From assembly GCF_017591425.1 (NCBI RefSeq), contig NW_024467121.1, positions 17,186,707 to 17,250,706 on the forward strand: a stretch of DNA of 64,000 bases, given 5' to 3'. Position 1 is the stretch's first letter. Each line of letters opens with the position of its first letter. Under the pieces are notes generated by a model, which made no database searches, was not told the origin of the DNA, and saw only the letters and a program-made list of their open reading frames with translations. The position numbers and the translations under genes are program-made. This DNA comes from Ochotona curzoniae (Eukaryota; Chordata; Mammalia; Lagomorpha; Ochotonidae). Positions 10,183-21,765 of the stretch are shown here, piece after piece.

Positions 10183-12416
10183 AGTAGAGAAATTTAGAGA
10201 CAATATAACACTGAAGAGTTGCCATTGAGATCTGCCTATATTGGCTCCTGACTCAAAATAACCCACGTGCATTGCAAATATAGTCATCTGACCTAGACCC
10301 AAGTACTTGCAATCTTGATGAGAACAGTTACAGGTAACCTGACCAGGCTCATGTCTAAGATCGGGTCACAAACTTATGTTTATGCTGCAGCTCCAGCATT
10401 GAATTCAGTGTATGATGCTCAAGAAGGTAAGCAGGAATACAGTCTTAGGAAAGCTGGTTGGGGAAAGAAATGGATGCAAATTGTATCATTTAAAAACCCC
10501 ATTGGATATAAAACAAAATATTCTGTATGGCAGCACATTAATAAAAACAATATTAAACCCTGTTAGACAGGTAATCTTTCAGTCAATTTATTATGGGGAA
10601 AGCACTCTTAGGCAGATTACAACTTGTGCTCAGAGACTATAAACATTTGCATTTATGAGTTTTTAAAAGCATATCTTATTTTAAATTCAAAACTTTAATG
10701 TCACATAGCTGCATTTGATGAAAAGTTATTCCTGTGCCATTTGGGAAAAGAAACCAAATATATCTTGGTTTTTGGCAGGAAGTTAGAAGTGGGCTAAGGT
10801 CAAGTAGCCAAATAGTTCTAGCTTGTAATATAAATCACTTGTTTGCCCATTCTTAATACATTTTACCCCTGTTAATCCACACTGAAGTATCACTTGGAAT
10901 TGAACAGCAATCTATATACAATCATCAAATATTTAGTGTCAATTTAGGAAAAGTAATTGGTAAAACTCAAAGTTACTATTTGTTCTCTTGATTAATGTTT
11001 ACCAAGTGGAAGTTTGGGGACAAAATAATACATCAATGCGTGACACCCACTGGTGCTTCCTCCTCTCAATGGCTGGCCTCCCGCTAATCCTTTTTCACAT
11101 CATCTTTTGAAGGTAAAAGCACTGAATATTTTTAGAGTTAAAATGAACTTCCACAGATAATTTTCATTTCCCCTGGATCACAGAGCTGTCACCTATTAAA
11201 AATTCCCTCCAGACAAATTAGCCATGTGTCCACTTCCCATTGCATCTTTGCCTTCTCCCCACCATCTCCTGGCACAGTCGGTCATAGTCTTCCAGGGCTC
11301 CAAACAGCAACATTTCTCCCCTTCTGACTTCCTTCTGATTACATTGCTGCAGATGATGGTTTCCATCTCTGGCTCATATACGGGAGATCGGAGGTTGGAG
11401 AATGAGTTAGTGAGCCCTGATCTGAAATGGAAGATCAAGAAGTCTGATCTGTCAAAGCCACAGGCTATTTTAGTAATATAGCAAGGCACCATGCATAAAA
11501 GCACTTTTTAAAATAAAAGAATTGTGTTTACACAAACAGTCATATTAAAATTACAGGGTTTTGAATAGTGCCTGTTAAGAAATAAATTTAAAAGAATTTA
11601 TGGGAAGGGAAATACCTGTAGGGCCATAAAAAATTGCATGTCTTAAACAATTAAGTAAAAATAAATTATCACTCTCTTCTTAAACTCTGAATTGAAAAAA
11701 AACCTAAAAAGCAAAGCAAAGGCGTTTTCATTTCTCTATTCAACTTGTACCTAGAGCCAAGTCCGTATACCAAAATTATTTTCCTCATTAAACGTTGGCT
11801 TTTATCAAGAGTAGAATTTTATAGTTTGTTGCTTTAAAATGCATCAATGCAAGCATTTCCTCAGGAAACTACTGTGCATAAATTCTCGGTGATACCTGAT
11901 ACACCAGGACCAGCCATCAAATGGAGCCTAGAAAAATGAAGAATGACTTGTGTGAGTGAATTACCAGTCCTCGCTAGATTCTCAGTAACAAGCCTTAGCA
12001 TTTGCTTTCCAAGAACTCACTTGATGATCTCGTTTTGGGCAAGGCAGCAGCAATCCTGAGTGTTGAGTACTGGACAGGTTTATCTAATGAAGCAAAGCCC
12101 CCTCATCTGTCAAGGGAAGGTTACTTCTGTCCCTTAGTGTGGGGTGGATGTTAATCTCATTTTGATTAGTCTCAGAGGAAATGTTAAGCTCTTCACTGTA
12201 AAATAGCTGTCTACTATAATATTCATGTGTTTCATCTGCTCCCTGAATTTTAATTTCATGGTAACTACTGGAAAACAATGTTGACCCAATTGTAGTCAAT
12301 AGGAACACTACACATTCCCAGCTTCACCCATTTTTTTTTAATGTATCTGTGGTTTTTGTGATTGATGATACTGCTGCTGTTGTTTCACTGGGAACCATGG
12401 CACTGTGTAGATATAA
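10183..12416. other. No feature recognised
   Basis: This is AT-rich unique sequence. A good splice donor pattern (aag|gtaagc) occurs at 10425 after a 36-base stretch with an acceptor-like 'ttatgctgcag', but nothing else supports an exon. A short open frame at 11224-11481 overlaps one on the other strand and looks like chance. Confidence 0.4.
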
Positions 12417-12640
12417 AAGTGAGTCTGACTAGCTCCAAAAAAGATCAAATTTATCTTGACTTCTGGGATGCTGAGATAGAAGATCCTGTGTCCTCAATAG
12501 TTGTCCGAGCAACGTTCACAGCATTCTTGCAGAGAAGCACTCAGCACTTACTGGAGTCAATATGTTCTAGGAGAGATACTCTGTCAGAGACAGCTGAGGA
12601 TGCCTCAGCACTCGGCAGATGTTTCCATCTCTTTGAGCTG
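12417..12640 (+). other. Weak candidate exon (function unknown)
   Basis: This block lies within an open frame of 143 codons (12362-12793). It is bounded by an acceptor-like 'cactgtgtag' at about 12409 and a strong donor 'gagctg|gtaaga' at 12641. The upstream pyrimidine tract is interrupted by purines, so the acceptor is weak. The predicted residues show no domain I recognise. It could equally be a non-coding RNA exon or chance. Confidence 0.2.
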
Positions 12641-13005
12641 GTAAGAATTCTCCCAGAAATGTCAACAGTTCAGCAATTATCATTTATCCTAAAAAACGTG
12701 TCCGTTTTCTCATTTTTTTCCCTAAGATGTCTAAGGTGGCTTATATGCTTGACACTACCACTTACAAGAAAAGGAAAGTTGTTGAAAACATAGGGAACAA
12801 GGAAGAAAAATAGAGAATTCTGGAAATTGTCTGGTACAAAGAGAAAAGGAATTTCAGAGGAAGTAAAAATTTAAAACAACCATGTGTAGTCTAAGAACAC
12901 CCAATTTTAAAATTACTCTTATTTATTTGAAATTATATCTCATTAGCATTTTTATGTCTTCATAAGATAAGTGATCTAAATGTCAATGACAGAACACTAG
13001 GTTTT

Positions 13006-13345
13006 TTTGCTTTTTTTTTTTTTTTTTTTTTAAGAAATGTGTCTAGTTAGTGATTTGAAAGAGAAAGAGAGAAGGACACACACACGCACACTCACATCTT
13101 CCCTTTGCTGGTTCATCCCCCAAATGGCCAATGTTGCCAAAGCTGCAGAAGCCAAGAGCCAGGAGTTTTATTCTGGTCCTACACATTGATGCAAGAATCC
13201 AAGCACTTGGACCATTCTTTGCTACTTTCCCAGGCTCATCAGCATGGAGCTGGGTTGAAAGTGCAGCATGCAGAGAGGAACCAGTGCCCATATGGAATGC
13301 CTTCATTACAGGCAGCGAATTAGGCCACAATGCCTCTGTGTCAGT
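13006..13345 (-). mobile_element. CSINE, intermediate age
   Basis: A long t-run (13007-13032) is the tail complement, followed by 'gagaaagagagaaggacac', 'ggttcatcccccaaatggcc', 'cccatatggaatgcc' and the head complement 'aggccacaatgcctctg'. A cacacacgcacact stretch at 13079-13094 is an internal expansion of the tail-proximal region. Confidence 0.85.
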
Positions 13346-13459
13346 CCCAACAATGTTATTTTTTAAGTGTGATCATGATTATTTGATCTTCAAAGAATCA
13401 GTCATGTTACAGCATGCCCTCCAACAGCAGAGTAATCTGGAACAACATACTGACACATG

Positions 13460-13560
13460 TATAAATAGATTGCCTAATCCTCATTTGAGCCCCTAGTCCA
13501 TTTATCTTTGAAAATCAGAGAAACTGAGGCCCTACCCTTGGCCTTCGTAAGCACTTTAAT
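13460..13560 (-). mobile_element. MIR fragment
   Basis: 'cctaatcctcatttgagcccctag' followed by 'gaaaatcagagaaactgaggccc' is the antisense of the MIR/L2-like core (…ttttacagatgaggaaactgaggc…). Confidence 0.5.
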
Positions 13561-13823
13561 CTGTGATTTTCCATTGAAACCCAATTGCTTTCATTGTGAG
13601 TGAAAACCAAAAAGCAATTTGAAACTATTTGGGTAGTATATATAACACATTTTTGTTCCAAGGCCTTCTCCTCTAGGGTACCTACATTTGGGGGATTCAT
13701 TGCAGCTGTCTTGGCCTCAGTCTGCTGAGTGATAAAGGCCTCATAGATTTCAAAATCCTTTATGCTTTAAGAAGTGCAACATTTTACTATGACCTCATCA
13801 TGAGGATTTTTCTCGTTTGTGGG

Positions 13824-13935
13824 AGTGTTTCAAAAACTTTGTGGAAAATGGAATTAAATTTTAGTACCAAAAATATTGAAATCTCTGCAAGATTTTTGTA
13901 TCATAAAACTGTTTCTATAAACCTTTTAAAGACCC
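13824..13935. mobile_element. Small terminal-inverted-repeat element (MITE-like), copy 1
   Basis: About 110 bases run between 'ttcaaaaactttgtggaaaatgg' on the left and 'ctataaaccttttaaagacc' on the right; the right end is an imperfect inverted copy of the left. The interior (ttaaattttagtaccaaaaat ... tttttgtatcataaaactg) matches, in inverted order, the copy at 63.0-63.47 kb. Size and structure suggest a non-autonomous DNA transposon, possibly of Tc1/mariner type. I do not assign a family name. Confidence 0.6.
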
Positions 13936-14770
13936 ATCATATTCAACAGAGCATTCCTACTGCAAAGGCACTAATACCTCATAAATCCTTGCCTTCTATA
14001 TTTATTTCTACCTCAATGTCAGCATAACAGCCTTATAGAATGGACTTCATAAGTGTATTTGTGGGAATTCTTGTAAGTGATGATGATTTCGATACCAGTT
14101 CAGAAAGCTTTGAAAGATATACAAGTTTTAGTTTAATCCTGCAACCTAGAAATGACAGTTGTAACTTCAAACATTTCATCTTGATCAGAATAAGCTCTCT
14201 TCACCCCCATTTCATTTTGAAAATGCGCTCTATCTCAGCACTACCTTATTATGAATTACACTTGGATTTGCTTTTGCTTTTACCAGAATTTCAACCCATA
14301 GCCCCGTTATTGATTTTAATTTCCCTAAGAGTGGCTTTCTGCATGTTCTGTTGGCAAATCAATGCTGTATCTCTGGATACGAATTGGAAATGACTCTAAT
14401 TAGCTGAAACTAATAGAAATAATAATAATAATTACGTTGGTAAGTGCTCACCTGTGTGTAGAATGTTCTTTATCAAAGCAGGATGGAGTACGTCTCCAGT
14501 TTGACAGGGTGATAAACAAACTGACTCCAAGTGATCGATTCAATCACCTGGGGTGAAATGTAGTAGCTATTAAATAGTCCACAGCAGTGCAGGATTGTGA
14601 AGGGTGAAGAACAAAAAAGATTTCTTTATTTATTGCTGTATGTAATGTATATCCACCACTGGTGGGCCTCCTTAGATTGCCAAACAAAATCCCAACTTGC
14701 TTGTAATAAATCTCAACTCTGGTAACTTGTGTTTCTACCTTGGATGCAGCATTAAAGCCATGTGTTGAAC
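13936..14770. other. No feature recognised
   Basis: Plain AT-rich sequence with a short (aat)n at 14421-14434. The frame at 14040-14393 has no recognisable motif and no good splice sites. Confidence 0.4.
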
Positions 14771-14773
14771 TGG

Positions 14774-14862
14774 AATGAGCACGAACTTAGAGCCAGATGG
14801 ACCTGTTTTCTAACCCCATGTCTCCCACTTATGAGCCTTCCAACTTAGACCAATAACACCAG
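14774..14862 (+). mobile_element. MIR fragment, 5' half and core
   Basis: 'gagcacgaacttagagccag' and 'cctgttttctaaccccatgtctcccacttatgagcc' match the MIR start (agcacggactctggagccagactgcctgggttc ... tgccacttactagc) in order. This is the clearest MIR in the window. Confidence 0.75.
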
Positions 14863-15960
14863 CTCTGTGAATAGAATTTTCCCCATGTGGCAAATACAGG
14901 CTGTGATGATGACCATCTTGGCAGGATGCTGTAATCACCAACTTTGTACTGCGTTCAGCTTGCCTGGCCTTTGCTTCAGCACTCCACTTTACCACTTCCC
15001 ATGTGATCATTCCTCCGAGAGGCCAGTACAAGGTTAGCATTGAGTGTTGGCAATGTGGCTGAGGATTGTGTCATTGTATCCGGCTGATGTAGAAAGGCTA
15101 TTGTCTGTAAGTTTGTTGCCTTGCTAGTTTGCCCCTTTCTTGTCCCCTGGTGGAAAAAGAGCAGACTTTTCTTCTGAAAGTTTTTCTGGTGTTATGGAAG
15201 TTTTCTGTCAATTTCAGCAGTACCCAGTAGTGGATATTTAAAGGAAAAAGAAAACCAAAGGAACTCACTATCATATTGTTAGCCAAGTCCCAAAATGCCT
15301 TAGCAGTCTCTCTTTATTTCTTTACCTTTCAAAGTCATCATATGTTTGATTCCTGTATGTAATGTCCAGAATGTTTAGCTTTTTTAGCATAAAAAAAAGA
15401 AATTTCATTTGCACCCTGGTCTTGAAATGAAAGTCCCATTTTCTGTACTAATGTTTATATTTGAAAACAAACCTTTTTCCTAGTTTTCTACCTTTATGAA
15501 CATGTACAGTAAGACCTCTTTTACCTAACCATAGTGCTGTACCTACTATATGAAATGTATAACATAGAAGATGTGTATGCTGTCAGGAACTATCCCCGCC
15601 TCACACTAGAAATCAAATCCCAGAAATGCCTTTCTAAATAAATGAATAAAATCTTAACTCAGATTTAATCTATTTGTCTATATATGACTTCATTATTTTT
15701 CTTTTCATGCATAGACACTTATCCTAACTTTATTAGAGATTTTTGTAAGTACTTCCCAATATTTCCTACATCATCTCTTAAAACACTCCACTCCATACTG
15801 CTATTGAACTAAGCTCCCGGCTGACTTCATAAATCATCAGCAGCAACAACACAGAACAACTGCCCTTGATTGCTTTATAAAGAAAAACAGGGTGCCAGTT
15901 AAAGATTCCTTTATAGTAGACAATAGCTTTTTCAAATAGAAAATACGTTATATTTAATCC
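14863..15960. other. No feature recognised
   Basis: Unique AT-rich DNA. Minus-strand open frames at 14810-15040 and 15098-15286 are short, and the first overlaps the MIR, so I do not call them genes. Confidence 0.4.
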
Positions 15961-15961
15961 A

Positions 15962-16062
15962 ATTCATTTTTATTGAGTACTACAGTAGGCCAGGCTTGGA
16001 GCTATTGGGGACACAAAGATAAATAAATCCTCCCCCAAATTGCTTACAGAAGAGTGAGGAGA
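15962..16062 (-). mobile_element. L2 3'-end fragment
   Basis: The plus strand 'ttttattgagtactacagtaggccaggc' then 'ggacacaaagataaataaatcc' is the antisense of the L2 3' end (…gtgcctggcacatagtaggtgctcaataaat…). Old and diverged. Confidence 0.6.
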
Positions 16063-17455
16063 AGGTCACATATACCAACTACATGTAGAAATGTCACAAC
16101 TAATGCTGACCTGGGTTAGAAGCAAAGCAAAGCTCTGATGCCCTTTGATGTTGATAAATGAAGTTGGTTTTTTTTTTTTTTTTTGGAAATGTGTGGGGGT
16201 AGAAAAGAAAATGCAAACGAGGCCAGGGGGACATGAAAGAACCCAGAAATGTCTACTGTTTGACACTGTGATTAGCTTAGGAGGCTCTCGGAAGAAATAG
16301 TAAGTTCACATTGTGTAGGAGCAAGGTGGAGAGAGAAAGTTAAGGGAGTTTATTCGTCTCTGTCACTTGCAGTTTGCCTAAATGAATTCACTGCTTTGCT
16401 TCTATTCACCTGCCTCTGGGTTCTAGTGATAATATATGCACATTGTCGAATGTACAAAGTGAGAATTTATTCTTTGGGGAAGCATACCAAATGTATATTT
16501 CTCTCACTCATTTTCTCTCTCTTTAAATCATAAGAACATGAACTAGTTAAATGATTCTACCGCCTCTAAATGTGGAATATGGTGAGTTCTGGAGGGGGGA
16601 AAAATTGATTGCCACAACAAGGTCTACTGCTAAACTGAACATATGTTGCTCATAATGTCACTTTCTAAATCAATGAAATTATCATTATAGAACATGTCGA
16701 CAAATTAGACATGTAAAGTGCCTGCTGTATGTGGGAGAGATGTAATTTGGCACCATAAAAAGAAAATTAAACAATAAAATATCAATGACAGATGTAGTTA
16801 GCTAAAGGTTTTGAGGTTTAAATACCAATTTGTAGAGGAAAATTATGCAGACAAACTGAGGAGACCAGCTAAAAGCATCAGTCTTTGCAGGAGAAGCAGT
16901 CAGTCTTTTGACCAGATGTTCTAGGACCTTGGCTGTGGCCTATATTTAACAGACCTACTGACAAGCCCCTCATGTTTCCAAATCCAAGCAAAATAAGTTA
17001 GTGACAATAAGTACAGCCAATCAAACATTAATTCATTGCTTTAATTTGAAAGAATATAAATTTAATTAGAATTGGTTGAGTCTCATTTTTCCTCTCCACG
17101 GCTGCTTCAAGTGGAATTTGCCTCAGTTTCATCCTCTGAAAATAACATAATGAATAGCCACAAGCTAAATATTCTGACTTTTGGTTCATTGTTCCTAATA
17201 CTAACAGCAGCATGATATTGTGTAGCAGGCATATTGATAAGAATGAAAAACAATCAGGATAGTTCATGGTGATGAACTTGTTTTTCTTATGATGAAACCT
17301 ATGGAAGTAAAGATAAGGAGAAATTAATCTTTCAAACTCTGCCATCAGTTGTTCCTAGTGGACCCCAGAATAACTTGTTGATGCACTTCATTTTCACTTA
17401 TACGCTGAAACAGAAAGAAAGAAAATGCACAACTATTATAGAAACACCTGAAAAT
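16063..17455. other. No feature recognised
   Basis: Unique sequence with a t-run at 16169-16184. A 105-codon minus-strand frame at 17028-17345 is AT-driven and has no recognisable motif or supporting splice sites. Confidence 0.4.
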
Positions 17456-17519
17456 TGCAGCATTGACAAGATGTGCTTTAGGGCTTCTCTAAAATCTTGA
17501 AATCCTATATTCTTTCCCT

Positions 17520-17635
17520 CCTCTGCATTCACTAATGGTGAGAACCAGGGTCATATCTTTTCAATATCTGTCAGCCTTACTTAGCACCATGACTTACACA
17601 GAATAGTAACTAAGTAAATACAACATTAATTTGAT
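17520..17635 (+). mobile_element. L2 3'-end fragment
   Basis: 'gagaaccagggtcatatcttttcaatatctg' and 'ttagcaccatgacttacacagaatagtaactaagtaaatac' parallel the sense L2 3' end (gggcaggga ... agcacagtgcctggcacatagtaggtgctcaataaat). Confidence 0.5.
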
Positions 17636-18944
17636 ATAAGAATAGGTAGACAGAGTTGGAAGATATTAGGTTAAAATATTTGCTAGTGGAGATCACTAGG
17701 CCTATTCCAAAACTAATTTTGCTTCTACCTGTTCAAAGCGTAGGTTATATTCCCACCCTGGTGTGTTTGAGTAAGGCCATCTTAGTAGTAAGGGGAAGAT
17801 CTTCCTTGAATCACTTCCAGGCTGCACCATTGAACAGCTAGTGGGACCCTCAGCGGTGTTCTTGGTCTCTCTCACTATTCAGTCAGCTATTCAGTCAGCC
17901 CAAGTGAAGGGGTGATTATAAAGAGCAATTGACTGATGCTTGGTGAAAATGCCATGAATATAACCTACTGCTCCTGTAAGACCCTGACATTATCCTGAAT
18001 GGCACAACAGGTGGAGATGGGGTGGTTACCAACATTTCCCAGAAAAACGTTCCTTGGCCTGTTGAAATGCCACATAAAATGCATCTTTGCAATTATCTTA
18101 ACCTCCTTATCAATCCCCATTTCCTTCTCAAAGAGCAAAGTTTAACTGATGATTAAATATTACAGTAGTCCATAGCAGAATCTTCTCTACTGGTGGAAGA
18201 ACTTTTTTCCAAAATGGGTTTGTATGATAAGTAAGCAAAGATGACTCTGCCAAAAAGTATACATGTTAGCATGCACTCGAATCTAAGCAGTTGTGTTCAT
18301 CATCCATTTAGCATGCATAGAAAAATATGACTTGATATAAATATCTGGAATGCTCATTCATGTAGAATATTATTTTCTTAATATTACCATAGTTTATATT
18401 ATTGAATGGATTACTCTATTATATTTCCTATAATATCATTAACATAAGCAAATGGCATAATTATTTAAATGGAATAAAGAGTCTAAATTAAATGACATTC
18501 CCTTTTGAAAGTTGTAGAAAAGTTCTTCAGCATCTGTTATGGAAATATGGATACTGGTATTTTTAAATGCAGTGTGAAATGTAAAATAAGAGACAAAATG
18601 TGGTTAGTCCATATTTGAGGATTTTTCACTTGTCAAAATAACACTCCCAAAAAGAAGATCATTTTAAAAGGATACCCCTCATAACACTTCTACCAACAAA
18701 ACTATTTTCAATAAATAGTAAATCCATTCAATGTTACACACTTTCAACCCTAAGGTCACCAAGCAGGTACAGAAGAGGGAAGGTGTCAGCTCCAGTTCTA
18801 CAAGCAGGTCACTTCCAGAACTGTGTGAGAAGAGGCATAATTAGTATGAAGGCAAGGACTGAGGAAATCCATCCCCAAATCTCACGTGAACAAAACGAAG
18901 CTTATGATAGATATCGCTATGAACACTGCTAAAATGAACTTGAG
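17636..18944. other. Unique AT-rich DNA with a possible conserved block
   Basis: No gene or repeat recognised. The stretch 18340-18500 is a run of AT-rich words with ttaata, taatat and aattattt cores and no sign of a repeat family. It has the look of a conserved non-coding element, but this is only an impression. Confidence 0.3.
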
Positions 18945-18946
18945 GG

Positions 18947-19275
18947 CCCAGTGTGATAGGTCAGTAGCTAAATCCTTATCTTGCATGTACTGGAATCCCA
19001 TATGGGTGCCAGCTCATGTCCCAACTGCTTGGCTTTCCATCTAGTTCCCAACTTGTAGCTTGAGAAAGCAGCAGAGGCTGGCCCAAAGCTTGGGGCCCTG
19101 TACCCATGTGGAAGACCCAGAACAAACTTCAGCTCCTGCCTTTGGATTGGCTCAGTTCTGGCCGTTGCGGCCACTTGGGGAGTGAACCAGCAGATGCAAG
19201 ATCTTTCTCTCTGTTTCCCCTTTGCTCTGTAAATCTGCACTTGCAATAAAAATAAATAAACCTTTTTTAAAATAA
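18947..19275 (+). mobile_element. CSINE, intermediate age
   Basis: The head 'gggcccagtgtgataggtcagtag' leads into 'ggaatcccatatgggtgcc', 'ggcccaaagcttggggccctg' and 'ttggggagtgaaccagcag'. The tail is 'ttgcaataaaaataaataaa'. The A box is degraded but the overall length is complete. Confidence 0.9.
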
Positions 19276-20244
19276 CATGAACTGAAGAAGGCAATATAAG
19301 GAAGTATGGGTTATGATAAAGCATGGGTAGCTATAGGATCTTTTCCTTTAAAGAATAAAAGGTAACATTGGAGTACATTCTCCCAACAGTTAATCAAACA
19401 GTGGCAAACCACACATGTGAAGAGGAAGGAGAGGGCTGTAACTTTTCTGCATCCATATTAAACTGGCATCTGTAACTAGACCATCGAAAATACCAATTCT
19501 GTCTATCAGGTTCTGCAAGAGATTTGTGATTCTTGTAGGAATCTCCATGGAACAGCTCCATGGATACAATCATATTTTAAGAATTTTCTTCAAACACTCC
19601 TCCTTTCTATCTGCCAAAAGCGATAAATGTTCCAACTTCAGTCATCAAAAAAAAAATCAACTTTAAGTACATAGAGAAATGGAAAATGAGATAAGAGGAA
19701 GTAGGAAAACATTACACCAGAGGAAGCAGAGACCTCAAGCCTATGTAGAATTGACTCTAGGTTGTGTGGTACCAAAACTTACCTTGAGTGGGCACTTGTT
19801 ATTACAAAATTCAAAATCAGGTTGCAGTGAATACTGACTTAAAATGAAAAGGAGGCTTTGTGTTTTCAAAAGCCTCAAAAAATCCTGAAAAATAGTGTGT
19901 GTATATTTATTAATAACTTCCATAACCCTCAATAATGAGCATCTTTTCTCCTACATGATTTTTGGATTTATAGCTTTTAATGATCACCTTTTGTTTCTTC
20001 TTTTATACAAAATGGAATGGCAATTTGAACTTCCAGAGTGATCAGGCACTGGTGATTATTGGTGTTGTTATTGCTATTGCTTTTATTATCCCTGTGACTC
20101 TTTCCAACCTCAAAACTTGTTATTGATAATGGCATATACATATTTAGAATTGTTGACAAATTTGGCAAATCTGCTTAGATTTCTTTCTTTAGAATTGTAA
20201 TTTGGAAGAGTTGTATACAGAAGAGCTTGCTTTTGAAATTCGTG

Positions 20245-20580
20245 CCTTTGTATTTGTTTGAAAGCCACAAAAGGAGAGAGCGTGAAGGAAGGAGGAAGGA
20301 AAAGACAGAGATCACCCATCTGCGGTTACCTCCCAAAAGCACAGATAGCCGGGCCCGGGTTACACCAAAAGCAGGAACAGAAAATCCAATTTAGGGCTTC
20401 AGTGTGAGTGGCAGGTACTGAACTCCTTGAGCCATTCACTGCTGCCTTCCCAGGTACACCTTAGCTGGAATCTGGAATGGATAGTGGAGCCAGGACTTGA
20501 ACCCACACACTTCCATCAGTAAGTGGGTGTCCCAAGAAGAGTCTTAATAGCTATGACAAAAAATAGGCCCCTGTAGCACA
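20245..20580 (-). mobile_element. Old CSINE-type copy
   Basis: The plus strand reads 'tttgtttgaaagccacaaaaggagagag' (tail-proximal), 'ggcttcagtgtgagtggcagg', 'cttagctggaatctggaatgg' and 'gtggagccaggacttgaaccc', and ends near 'aataggcccc'. The 'aaacctggaattgggagtggag' type segment groups it with the older subfamily also seen at 47.7 kb. Confidence 0.65.
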
Positions 20581-20584
20581 GCTT

Positions 20585-20885
20585 TTTAAAAGTTTATTTG
20601 AAAGGTACAACGAGAGAGAGAGAGAGCGCACTCTCCCATCTGTTGATTGTCTTCTTGATCCCTGCCTTTCTTGTTTTATGCCTTCTTCTATGATGAGGAT
20701 ATCTCCATGTGCTGATTGGACATCTGCACCTGCACCATCATCTGATGATGCTCAATAAGCTGGCCTTATAGGCGTGGAAACAGCCCTGAAAGTCCATCCT
20801 AAACCAGAGTGGGTGGCAACTATTCAGTTGTTAACAAAGGCAGTAAACACTGGACCACATAACTAGGTCCCACTAGCTGCAAGTG
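20585..20885 (-). mobile_element. Old CSINE-type copy, adjacent and same orientation
   Basis: It begins with 'tttttaaaagtttatttgaaagg' and a (ga)n run at 20611-20627, the tail-proximal signature of older lagomorph SINEs. It ends with 'gtggcaactattc ... ggaccacataactaggtcc', which resembles the decayed head complement. The middle is hard to align by eye. Confidence 0.5.
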
Positions 20886-21130
20886 GGACTCCCCTAAACT
20901 GGTACACAAAGATGTGAGGCTATTTCAATAACTCAAGAGGATATTAAATGGACAAATCCAATGATTTTGATGCTTAATCACCACATCACCCAAGAAGCTG
21001 TTCCTCATTTCTGACTAAGTTCTATTGTGCTATGATATGGATTCATTTGTTCTTGTTTGCATCCCCATATGGCAGTAATAAATGACTATATAATATACCT
21101 GGGAGTATTTTATATATTTGAGACTACTGC

Positions 21131-21463
21131 TTTTTTTTAAGATTTATTTATTTTTTATACAGTCAGATATACAGAGAGGAGGAGAGACAGAGAGGAAGAT
21201 CTTCTGTCATGATTCACTTCCCAAGTGAGCACTATGGCTGATGCTCTGCCAGTCTGGAGCCAGGAGCCAGGGGCCTCCTCCAGATCTTTCACACGGGTGC
21301 AGGGTCCCAAGGCTTTGGGCTGTCCTCAGAGACTGCTTTCCCAGGCCACAGGCAGGGAGCTGGATGGGAAGTGGTGCTGCCAGGATTAGAACCAGTACCC
21401 ATATGGGATCCCAGCATGTTCAAGGCAAGGACTTACCTGCTAGGCCACAGCACCAGGCCCATG
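21131..21463 (-). mobile_element. CSINE, fairly young
   Basis: Full-length antisense copy: 'aagatttatttattttttat' to 'ggccacagcaccaggccc'. Target-site duplications tttgagactactgc (21117-21130) and tttgggactacttc (21464-21477) differ at two positions. The body is close to the 4.2 and 37.4 kb copies. Confidence 0.92.
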
Positions 21464-21765
21464 TTTGGGACTACTTCTAAACTATTTTGTATATTTCGGA
21501 AGAATTATCAAGTAACTGTGTTTCCTAGTGTAGGTGAAACATCATTTTGTCTTTTCAGCATTTGGAAATAACATAACATCTGAAATGTAATATGCACTTA
21601 CAGATTTCTTCCCATTTTTTCTTCTGTACCCAAAATACAATAGTTCTCAATTCATCTTCAACTGATAGCTAATGAACACACACCAAATCACTGATTTGTT
21701 ATGTGAACCCGACTAAATCACCAACTCCCAATGGACTTCATTCTCCTGTTTTGAAACTAGGTGAA

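Noticed and set aside
10390..10425. 36-base micro-exon between an acceptor-like ctgcag and aag|gtaagc
   Set aside because: The pyrimidine tract is poor, and no partner exon with matching phase was seen.
17028..17345. 105-codon minus-strand frame
   Set aside because: AT-driven, no domain, no splice sites, and neighbouring frames of equal length suggest chance.
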